64,000 nucleotides of DNA from an uncultured Gammaproteobacteria bacterium (GCA_905479075.1 CAJQLA010000001.1:1-64000); one strand, 5' to 3'; positions 8,156 to 18,710 are shown, numbered from the stretch's first letter. Program-made: numbers and translations. The notes: generated by a model from the sequence alone, not told the origin.

Positions 8156-8925
8156 TGCAATTTGCATCGCTCGGAAGTGGTAGCCGAGGTAATGCAACAC
8201 TGATCTCGCATCATAAAACGACATTGATGGTCGATTGCGGCTTTTCAGCAAAAGAAACAGAAAAAAGGCTACAAGCTATTAATTTCGATGTGAATGATTT
8301 GTCTGCCATTGTGGTGACGCATGAGCATGCCGATCACATTAATGGCATTCGAGTTTTAGCCCGTAAATATCAGTTACCGATCTATGCAACTGCGGGTACA
8401 GCGGGTTGTTTGTCTGCTGATGTGTCTGGTTTAATTGAAGAGTTCAGTTGCCATGATTCCTTTGAGATTCAAGATATTGAGGTACAGCCTTTTCCTGTGC
8501 CGCATGATGCTAGAGAACCTAGTCAGTTTGTGTTTAGTGATGGTCAACATCGTATTGGTTTATTGACTGATGTGGGTATGACAACGCCGGTGATTGAACA
8601 GGCTTTATCAGAATGTGATGCGCTGATGTTAGAAGCAAACCATGATATGGCAATGCTGGATAATGGCGATTATCCAGAACATTTGAAATATAGAGTGTCA
8701 GGACGGATGGGACATTTAAACAATGTACAGTCTGGATCAATTCTTAAGAAAATTGATACATCTCGCTTACAACATATTGTAGCCATGCATTTAAGTGAAA
8801 AAAATAATTCACCTGCTATCGTTAGTCGTGTTTTTGCCGATGCCTTAGCGTGTAATGAAAGTTGGATTGGCTTAGCAAAACAAGATACTGGTTTTAGTTG
8901 GCGTGAAACTGTAAATAGTAAATAA
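8155..8925 (+). CDS. Metallo-beta-lactamase-fold hydrolase (YycJ-like)
   Basis: A 256-aa MBL-fold protein. The metal motif HxHxDH is intact (THEHADHINGI), followed by further ligands in VPHDA, LLTDVG, and MHLSEKNN near the C-terminus. Proteins of this group resemble YycJ/WalJ and are probably nucleases or phosphodiesterases; the exact substrate is not known from sequence. It sits between bamC and purC, as in pseudomonads, starting on the A of the bamC stop codon. It is soluble, with no signal peptide. Confidence 0.8.
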   Translation: MQFASLGSGSRGNATLISHHKTTLMVDCGFSAKETEKRLQAINFDVNDLSAIVVTHEHADHINGIRVLARKYQLPIYATAGTAGCLSADVSGLIEEFSCHDSFEIQDIEVQPFPVPHDAREPSQFVFSDGQHRIGLLTDVGMTTPVIEQALSECDALMLEANHDMAMLDNGDYPEHLKYRVSGRMGHLNNVQSGSILKKIDTSRLQHIVAMHLSEKNNSPAIVSRVFADALACNESWIGLAKQDTGFSWRETVNSK

Positions 8926-8962
8926 TTAAATCGTTTTAAATTACGTGTTAGAGAATAGATAA

Positions 8963-9673
8963 ATGGAAAAAAGACAAGAGTTATATGCTGGTAAAGCAAA
9001 AAGTGTTTATACCACCGATGATCCTGATTTAGTTATTCTCAGTTTTCGTGACGATACATCAGCATTCGATGGTGAAAAGGTTGAGCAATTAAGCCGCAAA
9101 GGTGAGGTTAATAATAAGTTCAATGCTTTTATTATGGAAAAATTACAAGCTTCGGGTGTGCCTACGCATTTCGAACGTCTTCTAAATGCTAATGAATCTT
9201 TAGTCAAAAACATGGAAATGATGCCGATTGAATGCGTTGTTCGAAATGTGTCAGCGGGTAGTCTTTGTCGCCGACTAGGAGTAGAAGAGGGCAAGCAATT
9301 AAACCCACCTATCTTTGAGTTTTTCTTAAAAGATGATGCGCTTCATGATCCTATGATTAACGAATACCATATCGAAACATTCTCTCTGGCTAGCTATGAA
9401 AATGTTCATAAAATGAAAGAGTTAACGTTTGTTACTAACATGATACTTCAAGATATGTTTGCTAAGGCCGGTATGATTTTAGTTGACTATAAACTGGAGT
9501 TTGGCCTGTTCAAAGGTGAGGTTGTTTTGGGAGATGAATTTAGTCCAGATGGTTGCCGACTTTGGGATGCAGATACGGGTAAGAAACTGGATAAAGACCG
9601 TTTTCGTCAAGGCTTGGGTGGCGTAATTGAAGCCTACGAAGAAGTTGCTCAGCGTATAGGTGTTCCGTTATAA
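8963..9673 (+). CDS. purC: Phosphoribosylaminoimidazole-succinocarboxamide synthase (SAICAR synthetase)
   Basis: PurC joins CAIR and aspartate with ATP in de novo purine synthesis. The 236-aa length matches the bacterial short form (E. coli 237). Family motifs are present: YAGKAKSVY at the N-terminus (ATP loop), [10 protein letters not shown], the substrate loop VRNVSAGSL, and LVDYKLEFG and [11 protein letters not shown] near the C-terminus. Last gene of the dapA-bamC-MBL-purC run. It meets pyrC tail to tail with only four bases between the stop codons and no clear hairpin there. Confidence 0.97.
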   Translation: MEKRQELYAGKAKSVYTTDDPDLVILSFRDDTSAFDGEKVEQLSRKGEVNNKFNAFIMEKLQASGVPTHFERLLNANESLVKNMEMMPIECVVRNVSAGSLCRRLGVEEGKQLNPPIFEFFLKDDALHDPMINEYHIETFSLASYENVHKMKELTFVTNMILQDMFAKAGMILVDYKLEFGLFKGEVVLGDEFSPDGCRLWDADTGKKLDKDRFRQGLGGVIEAYEEVAQRIGVPL

Positions 9674-9677
9674 GAGC

Positions 9678-10733
9678 TTAGCTATTAGCAGTCACTTTCC
9701 AATGAATTTCTTGGCCTGCTCGCATCGGAACTAAAACATCATTAGTAAAAGGTAATTGTTCCGGCACAGTCCAACTTTCTTTTTGTAATGTAATGGTCGC
9801 CTGGTTTCTAGGTAGGCCATAAAAATCAGGGCCAAAATGACTGGCAAAATCTTCTAATTTATCGAGCTCATCTGCTTGCTCAAACGCTTCAGCATAGAGC
9901 TCTATGGCAGCATGGGCGCTATAAATTCCCGCGCAACCACAGGCATTTTCTTTGTTTTGTTGGCTATGTGGGGCGCTATCCGTACCCAAGAAGAATTTTG
10001 GATTGCCGCTCGTGGCAGCTTTGATTAAAGCTTGCTGATGACTATTACGTTTTAATACAGGTAGGCAGTAATTGTGTGGGTGTATTCCGCCAACCAGTAG
10101 GTCATTACGGTTCAATAGCAAGTGATGGGGCGTAATGGTTGCTGCAATATTGCTATCAGCTTGCCAAACAAAGTCGGCAGCATCAGCTGTAGTAATATGT
10201 TCAAAGACAATTTTGAGTGAAGGGAAATCAGCGATTAGTTTTAGCAACACTGTTTCAATAAATACTTTTTCGCGGTCAAAAACGTCAATATCAGCATGGG
10301 TGACTTCACCATGAACTAATAAAGGCATTCGTACACGTTCCATTTCGGCTAAAGCAGCTGAACACTTAGCGAGATCAGTTACACCGGCATCTGAATTAGT
10401 AGTTGCGCCAGCAGGGTAGAGTTTAACGGCATGTATAAAACCGCTTGCTTTTGCAGCTTTAATATCATCTGCACTGGTATTGTCTGTGAGATACAAGGTC
10501 ATTAAAGGTTCGAAAGTCACATCTTCGCCGCGTGCTTGTAGAATGCGGTTACGATAAGACTCAGCAAGATTAAAATCTGTTACTGGTGGTTGTAGATTTG
10601 GCATGATGATAGCGCGACTAAAATAGCGGCTCGAATCACGGACAGTACGATTAAGTGCTTCATTGTCGCGCAAGTGGAGGTGCCAGTCATCAGGCTGGGT
10701 AATTATTAGCTGATTATTTTGAAATTTTGTCAT
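9678..10733 (-). CDS. pyrC: Dihydroorotase
   Basis: PyrC cyclises carbamoyl-aspartate to dihydroorotate in pyrimidine synthesis. The 351-aa protein belongs to the E. coli-type (class II) dihydroorotases. Metal ligands His18 and His20 lie in DDWHLHLRD and the carboxylated Lys104 in HAVKLYPAG. Further metal His residues are in LVHGEV and VFEHITT, and the catalytic Asp is in LGTDSAPH. The start at 10733 fits the family N-terminus. It is divergent from ilvI across 172 bases. Confidence 0.96.
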   Translation of the reverse strand: MTKFQNNQLIITQPDDWHLHLRDNEALNRTVRDSSRYFSRAIIMPNLQPPVTDFNLAESYRNRILQARGEDVTFEPLMTLYLTDNTSADDIKAAKASGFIHAVKLYPAGATTNSDAGVTDLAKCSAALAEMERVRMPLLVHGEVTHADIDVFDREKVFIETVLLKLIADFPSLKIVFEHITTADAADFVWQADSNIAATITPHHLLLNRNDLLVGGIHPHNYCLPVLKRNSHQQALIKAATSGNPKFFLGTDSAPHSQQNKENACGCAGIYSAHAAIELYAEAFEQADELDKLEDFASHFGPDFYGLPRNQATITLQKESWTVPEQLPFTNDVLVPMRAGQEIHWKVTANS

Positions 10734-10822
10734 AGGCGCTGATTATGCCACAGCTATAGAAATACGCTGATAAATTTATTATAAACCTATACTGATATCT
10801 TTGGCTGTATCCTTTGTTTTAC

Positions 10823-10851
10823 TTGACCTTAAGTACTATTACACGTAAATT
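10823..10851 (+). promoter_or_regulatory. Candidate sigma70 promoter of the ilvIHC operon
   Basis: TTGACC (10823-10828, 5 of 6) and TAAATT (10846-10851, 4 of 6) are separated by 17 bases. The predicted transcript would begin about 48 bases before ilvI, too short for a classical attenuator. Confidence 0.45.
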
Positions 10852-10905
10852 TACAGGTTTTGTATTTTTATTATTTTCAGCAACAACAGATAAAGTGAGG
10901 AATCG

Positions 10906-12648
10906 GTGGAATTAAGCGGTGGCGAGATTCTAATTCGTTGTTTAAAAGACGAAGGTGTGGACTATTTATTTGGCTATCCTGGTGGTGCTGTGCTTCATAT
11001 TTATGATGCGCTTTACCAACAAGAAGATGTCAATCATATTTTAGTTCGACATGAACAGGCTGCAACACATGCTGCTGATGGTTATGCGCGTGCAACTGGT
11101 AAGCCAGGCGTCGTCTTAGTAACATCAGGTCCAGGTGCAACTAATGCTGTAACAGGCATTGCTACTGCCTTTATGGACTCTATTCCTATGGTCGTAATCA
11201 CTGGACAGGTGCCGAGTGCCAATATTGGTAGCGATGCTTTCCAAGAAGTTGATTCAGTTGGGATTACACGCCCTTGCGTTAAGCATAACTTCTTAGTTAA
11301 AGACATCAATAAGTTAGCAGAAACGGTTAAGAAAGCGTTTTATGTAGCTACAACTGGTCGTCCTGGTCCCGTCGTTATTGATGTTCCTAAAGATATTACT
11401 GATCCTGCGATTAAGATCCCGTACAACTATCCTGATAAGGTCACTATGCGTTCTTATCAGCCTACGATGAAAGGTCATACTGGGCAGATCAAACGTGCGA
11501 TAGAATTATTGCTTACCGCCAAAAAACCAATGATTTATACAGGTGGTGGTGTCGTTCTGGGCAATGCATCAGATGAACTGCGTACTTTTGTTCGTCAGTT
11601 AGGTTATCCGGTTACCACAACATTGATGGGACTTGGTTCATTCCCAGCTTCTGATCCACAGTTTCTAGGTATGCTCGGTATGCATGGTACCTATGAAGCT
11701 AATATGGCGATGCATGGCTGTGATGTATTGATTGCGATTGGTGCACGATTTGATGACCGTGTAACGGGTAAAATCGCTGAATTTTGTCCAGATGCTGAAA
11801 TCATTCATATTGATATCGACCCTTCTTCAATCTCTAAAACGATTGTGGTTGATGTTCCTATCGTGGGTGACGTTGCGACAGTATTGCAAGAAATGAATCA
11901 TTTGCTAAAAACAAGCAAAAAACAGCCTCAGAAAAAGGCCGTTGAAGCCTGGTGGCAAACGATCAATTCATGGCGTGCTAAAAACTGTATGACTTATGAC
12001 CATCATAGCGACAAAATTAAGCCACAGGCAGCTATTGAACTGTTACATGAAATTACTAATGGCGATGCCTATGTCACGTCAGATGTTGGCCAACATCAAA
12101 TGTGGGCTGCGCAATACTATGGTTTTGAAAAGCCAAACCGTTGGATTAACTCGGGTGGTTTAGGAACGATGGGCTTTGGCTTACCAGCTGCTATGGGCGT
12201 TCAGCTAGCTTTCCCAGATGAAACCGTTGTTTGTGTAACGGGTGAAGGTAGTATCCAGATGTGTATTCAGGAATTATCTACCTGCCTACAATATGGTCTA
12301 CCAATTAAGATTATTGCTTTGAATAACCGTTATTTAGGTATGGTTCGTCAATGGCAAGAATTTTTCTATGAAAATCGTTATTCACATTCTTATATGGAAT
12401 CATTACCAGACTTCGTTAAATTAACTGAAAGTTATGGTCATGTTGGTATGAGAGTAGAAAGGCCGGAAGACCTTAAGCCAATGATGGAAAAAGCGTTTGC
12501 GATGAAAGATAGACTGGTATTTATGGATATCGTGACTGATCAGGCTGAAAATGTGTATCCGATGATTATGGCGGGTAAAGCGCATAATGAAATGCATATG
12601 TCACCAAATTGTGAGTTACCACAAAGCCCAGAAAGGGAGTTGTCTTAA
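10906..12648 (+). CDS. ilvI: Acetolactate synthase, large (catalytic) subunit
   Basis: This ThDP enzyme makes acetolactate or acetohydroxybutyrate, the first common step to valine, leucine and isoleucine. It starts at a GTG (10906) with GAGG five bases upstream. The catalytic Glu50 is in VRHEQAATHAADGYAR. The ThDP/Mg2+ motif is in GEGSIQMCIQEL to NNRYLGMVRQ. Three domains (PYR, central FAD-binding, PP) span the 580 aa. It could equally be called ilvB; the pairing with an IlvH-type subunit favours ilvI. It starts the ilvI-ilvH-ilvC operon and the stop overlaps the ilvH start. Confidence 0.96.
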   Translation: MELSGGEILIRCLKDEGVDYLFGYPGGAVLHIYDALYQQEDVNHILVRHEQAATHAADGYARATGKPGVVLVTSGPGATNAVTGIATAFMDSIPMVVITGQVPSANIGSDAFQEVDSVGITRPCVKHNFLVKDINKLAETVKKAFYVATTGRPGPVVIDVPKDITDPAIKIPYNYPDKVTMRSYQPTMKGHTGQIKRAIELLLTAKKPMIYTGGGVVLGNASDELRTFVRQLGYPVTTTLMGLGSFPASDPQFLGMLGMHGTYEANMAMHGCDVLIAIGARFDDRVTGKIAEFCPDAEIIHIDIDPSSISKTIVVDVPIVGDVATVLQEMNHLLKTSKKQPQKKAVEAWWQTINSWRAKNCMTYDHHSDKIKPQAAIELLHEITNGDAYVTSDVGQHQMWAAQYYGFEKPNRWINSGGLGTMGFGLPAAMGVQLAFPDETVVCVTGEGSIQMCIQELSTCLQYGLPIKIIALNNRYLGMVRQWQEFFYENRYSHSYMESLPDFVKLTESYGHVGMRVERPEDLKPMMEKAFAMKDRLVFMDIVTDQAENVYPMIMAGKAHNEMHMSPNCELPQSPERELS

Positions 12649-13142
12649 TGCGCCATATTATTTCTATCTTAATTGAAAATGAAGCTGGGGCTTTGTCTCG
12701 CGTTGCAGGATTGTTTTCAGCGCGTGGCTATAACATTGAATCATTGACTGTAGCACCGACGGAAGACCCATCTTTATCACGTATGACAATTGTAACGACA
12801 GGGACCGAACGTATTGTTGAACAAATCATTAAACAATTAAACAAATTGATTGATGTAGTTAAGTTATTAGAATTAACTGATGGCCCGCATATAGAGCGTG
12901 AAATGATGCTGATTAAAGTAAAAGCATCAACGATGGCTCAACGTGAAGATGTTAAGCGACTCGCTGATATATTCCGGGGGAATATCATTGATGTCTCACC
13001 AACAATTTTTACAATTGAATTAACAGGATCTGGTGACAAACTGGATTCCTTTATCGATTCATTAGCTGAGCATAAAATTTTAGAAACTGTCCGTTCGGGC
13101 GCTTCTGGTATTGCTCGAGGCGACAAATGTTTGCACGTGTAA
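12648..13142 (+). CDS. ilvH: Acetolactate synthase, small (regulatory) subunit
   Basis: The regulatory subunit stimulates the catalytic subunit and confers valine feedback inhibition. The N-terminal ACT domain is obvious (IISILIENEAGALSRVAGLF, GYNIESLTVAPTED), followed by the ALS_SS C-terminal domain (REMMLIKVKA, DSFIDSLAEHKILETVRSG). The 164-aa length matches E. coli IlvH (163). It starts on the last base of the ilvI stop codon, as a TAATG overlap. Confidence 0.96.
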   Translation: MRHIISILIENEAGALSRVAGLFSARGYNIESLTVAPTEDPSLSRMTIVTTGTERIVEQIIKQLNKLIDVVKLLELTDGPHIEREMMLIKVKASTMAQREDVKRLADIFRGNIIDVSPTIFTIELTGSGDKLDSFIDSLAEHKILETVRSGASGIARGDKCLHV

Positions 13143-13181
13143 CGTGTTAAAAATAGATTTTTAGAGTATTTAAGGAATTAA

Positions 13182-14201
<1,020 letters not shown>

Positions 14202-14224
14202 AACAGAGTTTTTAGGATTGAATA

Positions 14225-14258
14225 CGGGGACGGATTTGGAAATAACCGTCCCCGTTTT
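14225..14258 (+). terminator. Rho-independent terminator of ilvIHC
   Basis: Stem CGGGGACGG (14225-14233) pairs perfectly with CCGTCCCCG (14246-14254), followed by TTTT. Confidence 0.9.
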
Positions 14259-14307
14259 ACGTTTGAATAGCGTAAAGTATTTGTTATTGATGTTGCTTAA
14301 GAGATAA

Positions 14308-15048
14308 ATGCTGATGGTTACAGAAGAAAAAAAACAAAAAAGTGGTATTTATTTACTGCCTAATTTGTTTACGACAGCAGGCCTTTTCGCTGGTTTTTAT
14401 GCTGTTGTTGCCGCCATTCGTGGCGATTTCGAATCTGCCGCTATCGCTATTTTTATAGCAATGATTATGGATGGGCTTGATGGTCGTATTGCTCGTATGA
14501 CGAATACACAAAGCGCTTTTGGTGCGGAGTATGATAGCTTAGCTGATATGGTGTCATTTGGACTGGCTCCGGCACTTGTAGTTTATCAATGGGCACTATT
14601 GAGCATGGGTAAAGTAGGATGGATGGTTGCTTTTATTTATGCTGCCTGTGGTGCACTTCGCTTAGCCCGTTTTAATACCCAGGTCGGCATTTCTGATAAA
14701 CGATATTTTCAAGGTCTGCCTAGTCCGGCTGCTGCTGCGTGTATAGCCGGTTGGGTATGGGCGGGCACCAATAATGGTCTGAGCGAATCGGTGGCAACGG
14801 GGGTCGCTCTACCACTGACTTTTGCCTGTGGGATTTTGATGGTGAGCACGCTTAGATATCATAGTTTTAAAGAGCTTGATTTAAGAGGGAAGGTTCCCTT
14901 TGTTGTCATGCTGGTTCTGGTACTAGTCTTTGCCTTGGTTGCCACAGACCCACCACTAATTTTATTTGCTGGTTTTTTGATTTACGCTATCTCAGGTCCA
15001 ATTTTGACGCTTACAAAGTTAAAGCAACATAAATCTGACAGAAAATAA
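14308..15048 (+). CDS. pssA: CDP-diacylglycerol--serine O-phosphatidyltransferase
   Basis: An inner-membrane enzyme making phosphatidylserine, precursor of phosphatidylethanolamine, from CDP-DAG and serine. The CDP-alcohol phosphotransferase signature DG(x2)AR(x8)G(x3)D(x3)D is complete: DGRIAR, then G, D and D in FGAEYDSLADM. About seven to eight hydrophobic segments fill the 246 aa, with a short charged N-terminus. This is the membrane-type (type II) PssA, not the peripheral E. coli type. The ilvC-pssA-leuA order is seen in several gammaproteobacteria. A weak purine-rich stretch precedes the ATG; a second in-frame ATG lies two codons later. Confidence 0.92.
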   Translation: MLMVTEEKKQKSGIYLLPNLFTTAGLFAGFYAVVAAIRGDFESAAIAIFIAMIMDGLDGRIARMTNTQSAFGAEYDSLADMVSFGLAPALVVYQWALLSMGKVGWMVAFIYAACGALRLARFNTQVGISDKRYFQGLPSPAAAACIAGWVWAGTNNGLSESVATGVALPLTFACGILMVSTLRYHSFKELDLRGKVPFVVMLVLVLVFALVATDPPLILFAGFLIYAISGPILTLTKLKQHKSDRK

Positions 15049-15059
15049 TAAAATCATAC

Positions 15060-15088
15060 TTGGCAAGTAACTGTTTTCAGCCTAAAAT
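15060..15088 (+). promoter_or_regulatory. Candidate sigma70 promoter for leuA with a long leader
   Basis: TTGGCA (15060-15065) and TAAAAT (15083-15088) are each 5 of 6 to consensus with an ideal 17-base spacer. The transcript would start near 15095, leaving about 194 untranslated or leader-coding bases before leuA. Confidence 0.55.
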
Positions 15089-15096
15089 TACATCTT

Positions 15097-15201
15097 ATGA
15101 ACGTTTGGCACACAAATTTATCGAATGAAACTGTAAATTCTGAACAGTTGTGTTTTGCTGTGCCTCATCTTTGTTCACATCTCCTGCTACGACTGCCCTA
15201 G
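15097..15201 (+). CDS. Possible leuA leader peptide (34 codons, Leu-rich end)
   Basis: An ATG at 15097, about two bases after the predicted transcription start, opens a 34-codon frame ending ...CSHLLLRLP then TAG. The last residues include Leu-Leu-Leu-Arg-Leu, written with CTC, CTG, CTA and CTG, whereas the surrounding genes prefer TTA. The position just before leuA suits a leader peptide that senses leucyl-tRNA. Against it: no Shine-Dalgarno precedes the ATG, so it would have to be leaderless or start at an internal GTG/TTG, and no U-tailed terminator follows. Confidence 0.35.
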   Translation: MNVWHTNLSNETVNSEQLCFAVPHLCSHLLLRLP

Positions 15202-15286
15202 TGGCATACAGACTTAGCACAAACTTAATCAGTTTAAGTACTGATACCCCACCCTATATATTAAAGTCTGCAATTATGGAGCAGGA
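15182..15286 (+). promoter_or_regulatory. Candidate translational attenuator: Leu codons pair with the leuA ribosome binding site
   Basis: TCCTGCT (15182-15188), inside the CTC-CTG-CTA codons of the leader, is exactly complementary to AGCAGGA (15280-15286), which contains the leuA Shine-Dalgarno. Nested inside are CAGACTT (15209-15215) with AAGTCTG (15264-15270) and ATCAGT (15228-15233) with ACTGAT (15240-15245). Together they could fold into one long hairpin hiding the leuA start. A ribosome stalled at the Leu codons would open it. This is inferred from base pairing by eye only. Confidence 0.35.
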
Positions 15287-15288
15287 TA

Positions 15289-16821
15289 ATGAGTGATAAA
15301 TTAATAATTTTTGATACGACATTGAGAGACGGTGAACAAAGCCCGGGTGCCTCAATGACAAAAGATGAAAAGGTCCGTATAGCGAAATCGTTAGAACGCA
15401 TGCGTGTCGACATCATTGAAGCAGGATTTCCTATCGCCAGTGTTGGCGATTTTGAATCAGTTCAAGCAGTTGCAAATGCAGTGACAGAAAGTCGTGTATG
15501 TGGTTTAGCAAGGGCACTTGATAATGATATTGACCGTGCAGGTGATGCCTTGAAAGGGGCAAACGCGTCACGAATTCATACCTTTATAGCCACATCGCCG
15601 ATTCATATGAAAATGAAACTTCGTATGGAGCCCGATCAAGTAATAGAAAATGCGGTTAAAGCGGTCAAACGGGCTCGTCTATACACGGATGATGTGGAGT
15701 TTTCGCCTGAAGATGCAGGTCGGAGTGACCCTGATTTTTTATGCCGTATTTTAGAAGCGGTGATTGATGCCGGCGCAAGTACCCTCAATATCCCTGACAC
15801 TGTTGGTTACAATTTACCCCAACAGTTTGGAAGCTTAATTCATAGTTTACGTGAAAGAATTCCAAACTCTGATAAAGCTATTTTCTCTGTTCATTGTCAC
15901 AATGACCTTGGCTTAGCTGTTGCCAATTCCTTATCAGCAGTTTTGAATGGTGCTCGCCAAGTTGAATGTACAGTTAATGGACTTGGTGAACGTGCTGGTA
16001 ATGCAGCTTTGGAAGAAGTAGTTATGGCGGTACGAACACGTCAAGACTTGTTTACTTGCGATACCACGATTGATACTAGTCAGATTGTTTCTGCCTCACG
16101 GTTAGTGTCGGGTATTACCGGTTTCGCTGTTCAGCCTAATAAAGCGATTGTCGGTGTTAATGCCTTTGCTCATGAATCGGGTATTCATCAAGATGGTGTT
16201 TTAAAAAATAGAGAAACATACGAGATCATGCGTGCTGAAGATGTTGGTTGGAATACTAATCGGATGGTATTGGGTAAGCATTCGGGCCGTAATGCTTTTC
16301 GTAGCCGTTTGGAAGAGTTGGGGATTGAGTTTGATTCTGAAACTGAACTTAACGCTACTTTCCAACGTTTTAAAGATTTAGCGGATAAAAAGCACGAAGT
16401 ATTTGACGAAGACTTACAAGCGCTAGTTAGTGACTCTAAACCTGTCGAAAGTGAACGGGTTCGCTTGATTTCACTAAAAGTATGTAGTGAAACAGGTGAA
16501 ACGCCACTCGCTGCCATTACATTGTCTGTTGATGATGAAGAACGCCAAGTCGAAATGATGGGCAGTGGTCCTGTTGATGCTGCTTTCAAAGCGATTGAGG
16601 AAATTGTTAAGAGTAAAACAGAGCTACAACTTTATTCAGTTAACAATATTACTAGTGGTACAGATTCACAGGGTGAGGTGAATGTCCGCCTTGAACGAGG
16701 AGGGCGTATAGTCAGTGGCCAGGGCGCGGATACCGATATCGTAATCGCTTCAGCGCGTGCTTATATTCACGCATTGAATAAAATTTTAATGCCAGTTGAT
16801 CGCGCACATCCTCAAGTGTAA
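15289..16821 (+). CDS. leuA: 2-isopropylmalate synthase
   Basis: LeuA condenses acetyl-CoA with 2-oxoisovalerate, the first leucine-specific step. The N-terminal HMGL-like TIM barrel carries [12 protein letters not shown] (catalytic Arg, metal Asp) and the metal motif HCHNDLGLA. The E/GNAALEE region and a linker lead to the C-terminal LeuA allosteric domain (about 390-505), where leucine feeds back. The 510-aa length is typical of the E. coli-type enzyme. GGAGCAGG precedes the ATG. The leuBCD genes are not adjacent. The stop overlaps the next start as TAATG. Confidence 0.96.
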   Translation: MSDKLIIFDTTLRDGEQSPGASMTKDEKVRIAKSLERMRVDIIEAGFPIASVGDFESVQAVANAVTESRVCGLARALDNDIDRAGDALKGANASRIHTFIATSPIHMKMKLRMEPDQVIENAVKAVKRARLYTDDVEFSPEDAGRSDPDFLCRILEAVIDAGASTLNIPDTVGYNLPQQFGSLIHSLRERIPNSDKAIFSVHCHNDLGLAVANSLSAVLNGARQVECTVNGLGERAGNAALEEVVMAVRTRQDLFTCDTTIDTSQIVSASRLVSGITGFAVQPNKAIVGVNAFAHESGIHQDGVLKNRETYEIMRAEDVGWNTNRMVLGKHSGRNAFRSRLEELGIEFDSETELNATFQRFKDLADKKHEVFDEDLQALVSDSKPVESERVRLISLKVCSETGETPLAAITLSVDDEERQVEMMGSGPVDAAFKAIEEIVKSKTELQLYSVNNITSGTDSQGEVNVRLERGGRIVSGQGADTDIVIASARAYIHALNKILMPVDRAHPQV

Positions 16822-17354
16822 TGGATCTTAACTCCAGGCAGTTATTCGCACTCAATGAGATGGGGATACCTGTCTGGGAACTAAGGTCTGATGACAGTTC
16901 TCACCTAGTAGTAACGCCAGTCGATGTTGTAGCTGTTAATCATGATGAAGTAGTAGCACAAATAAGGTCGTGTCGATTGATTGTGCTGACAGCTAGTACA
17001 GTGGCGAATGAGCAAGAAAAAAGACTATTACATGCTTTAGTCTTTAGCCTCGGCCTTAGCCTTAGCCTTAATGATGCCTTACTGATGACGAATGATGAGT
17101 TTGTCCTAATAGAAGATAAATTAAGTGATAGCCTTCGGAAACCACTATTAATCTTAGGTAAAGAAACTGCCAGTGAATTGGTTGAAGGCTTTGAACTCAG
17201 TGACGCAGAGAATACAAAACCCTACACAACCAAAGTATCGCAATGGTCTGCCTGTATTAGTTATAGTTTGGAAGTACTATTAAAGCAAACTGAATTAAAA
17301 TCGATGGCATGGCAAGATCTGAAACTGATTAAGTCAAAGCTAGCCGTGCTTTAA
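16821..17354 (+). CDS. Probable DNA polymerase III psi subunit-like protein
   Basis: A 177-aa soluble protein without a strongly conserved domain. Two things suggest HolD (psi, the clamp-loader subunit linking gamma complex to SSB): the N-terminal pattern ALNEMGIPVWELR resembles the QLxxLGIxxWxLR start of HolD proteins, and the next gene is rimI, which follows holD in E. coli. It is longer than E. coli HolD (137 aa) and the rest is divergent. It starts on the last base of the leuA stop, so translation is probably coupled. The assignment is an inference. Confidence 0.5.
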   Translation: MDLNSRQLFALNEMGIPVWELRSDDSSHLVVTPVDVVAVNHDEVVAQIRSCRLIVLTASTVANEQEKRLLHALVFSLGLSLSLNDALLMTNDEFVLIEDKLSDSLRKPLLILGKETASELVEGFELSDAENTKPYTTKVSQWSACISYSLEVLLKQTELKSMAWQDLKLIKSKLAVL

Positions 17355-17370
17355 TTTGATTAGTTTGAAT

Positions 17371-17868
17371 ATGATGCTGACTAATAAAAGTACATTAAAA
17401 CTAGATAAAAGAGTAATGGAAGAGAGCAACCTTGCTACTGTTGCTGCAATAGAAAGAAATGCGAATCTGTTTCCTTGGACACTAAAAAACTTCAGCGATT
17501 GTTTAACAGCTGGTCATCAGTCATGGGTTTATTATGATGAGAACGACGTCCTAGTTGGCTTTACTATCGTCCAAAAAGTGGTCGATGAACTACACTTGTT
17601 AAACCTTTGCGTTAAAAAAGAGCAACAAGGGAAAGGGATAGGCAAATTAATACTGAAATCAGTTGTTGATTATGCCGGTGTGATAGATGCTGCAATGATT
17701 TTATTAGAGGTGCGTCAATCCAACACCAGAGCACAGCAGCTTTATGTACAAAGCGGTTTCAATGAAATGGCAGTTAGAAAGGATTATTATCCAGCTCAAC
17801 AAGGTCGAGAAGATGCCATTTTAATGGCAATGACACTGACTTTAGAGTCATTTTTAACAGAGTATTAA
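17371..17868 (+). CDS. rimI: [Ribosomal protein S18]-alanine N-acetyltransferase
   Basis: A GNAT-fold acetyltransferase that acetylates the N-terminal Ala of ribosomal protein S18. The acetyl-CoA loop reads [14 protein letters not shown], and RimI-typical stretches are present: [29 protein letters not shown], ALYxxSGFNE-like [19 protein letters not shown] and [11 protein letters not shown] place the start at the ATG at 17371; a neighbouring ATG at 17374 and a TTG at 17356 are also possible, and none has a clear Shine-Dalgarno. It lies 16 bases after the holD-like gene. Confidence 0.88.
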   Translation: MMLTNKSTLKLDKRVMEESNLATVAAIERNANLFPWTLKNFSDCLTAGHQSWVYYDENDVLVGFTIVQKVVDELHLLNLCVKKEQQGKGIGKLILKSVVDYAGVIDAAMILLEVRQSNTRAQQLYVQSGFNEMAVRKDYYPAQQGREDAILMAMTLTLESFLTEY

Positions 17869-17947
17869 ACCCGACTTGCTTTGCAGTTTATGCTCGCTTA
17901 GACTAACCTACTTAAATACTCGGTTATTAATCTTAGGAGATTTCCAC

Positions 17948-18529
17948 ATGGCTTATGAATTGCCAGCACTACCTTATGCAGATGATGCGTTAGAACCACA
18001 TATTTCTGCTGAAACAATCAGTTTTCATTATGGCAAACACCACCAAACTTATGTGACTAACATTAATAATTTAGTACCTGGAACAGAGTTTGAAGGACTG
18101 TCGCTAGAAGAAATTATTATGAAATCAAGCGGTGGTATTTTTAATAATGCCGCGCAAATCTGGAATCATACATTCTATTGGAATGGCTTAACGCCAAATG
18201 GGACTGATTCGGTTTCTGGTGATTTAGCCGCTGCCATTGATGCTGCATTTGGTTCTTTTGATGAATTTAAAGCAAAATTCACGACTTCATGCGTAACAAA
18301 TTTTGGTTCAGGTTGGACTTGGTTAGTTAAAAATGCTGATGGTGGTCTGGAAATCGTCAACACGAGTAACGCTGGATGTCCGTTAACTGACGGAGTGACA
18401 CCACTTTTGACATGTGATGTCTGGGAACATGCTTACTACATTGACTATCGCAACGCACGTCCAAAATATGTAGAAACATTTTGGAAACTAGTTAATTGGG
18501 ATTTTGTGGCAGCTAATTTCGCCGCTTAA
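17948..18529 (+). CDS. sodB: Superoxide dismutase, iron type
   Basis: Detoxifies superoxide in the cytoplasm. The start at 17948 ([10 protein letters not shown]) gives 193 aa, the E. coli SodB length, with TTAGGAG just upstream. Metal ligands are His27 (SFHYGKHH), His74 (IWNHTFYWN), and the Asp and His in [11 protein letters not shown]. Gln70 in NNAAQIWNH and the overall pattern point to Fe rather than Mn. It stands alone between rimI and argD with a terminator downstream. Confidence 0.97.
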   Translation: MAYELPALPYADDALEPHISAETISFHYGKHHQTYVTNINNLVPGTEFEGLSLEEIIMKSSGGIFNNAAQIWNHTFYWNGLTPNGTDSVSGDLAAAIDAAFGSFDEFKAKFTTSCVTNFGSGWTWLVKNADGGLEIVNTSNAGCPLTDGVTPLLTCDVWEHAYYIDYRNARPKYVETFWKLVNWDFVAANFAA

Positions 18530-18629
18530 TTAATGCTCTTTGTGATCCTATTTAATAGGGTGATCATTGTTTTATAAGTAAAATTTTGCTTAGAAAGCTA
18601 TAAAGAGATAAAATATGTCGTTTTTTGAG

Positions 18630-18660
18630 ATGGCAGTTTCGGAAGAGACTGCCATTTTTC
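18630..18660 (+). terminator. Rho-independent terminator between sodB and argD
   Basis: Stem ATGGCAGT (18630-18637) pairs perfectly with ACTGCCAT (18648-18655), followed by TTTT. It is about 100 bases after the sodB stop. Confidence 0.85.
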
Positions 18661-18670
18661 GTTAAAAGTC

Positions 18671-18684
18671 TGCAATATTTTGCA
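18671..18684. promoter_or_regulatory. Possible ArgR box upstream of argD
   Basis: TGCAATATTTTGCA is a near-perfect dyad and matches 10 of 14 positions of an ARG box (TGAATWWWWATTCA). It lies 27 bases before the argD start, between the sodB terminator and the ribosome binding site. ArgR control of argD is well known, but the match is modest. Confidence 0.3.
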
Positions 18685-18710
18685 ATAAGGAAACCAACGA
18701 GGTAGTTACC

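Noticed and set aside
10734..10905. A possible attenuator before ilvI
   Set aside because: The predicted promoter leaves a leader of only about 48 bases; there is no Ile/Val/Leu-rich leader peptide and no terminator-antiterminator pair.
18540..18575. GATC-CTATT / AATAG-GGTGATC imperfect hairpin after sodB
   Set aside because: It has a three-base bulge and no clean T-run; the strong hairpin at 18630-18660 is a better terminator.
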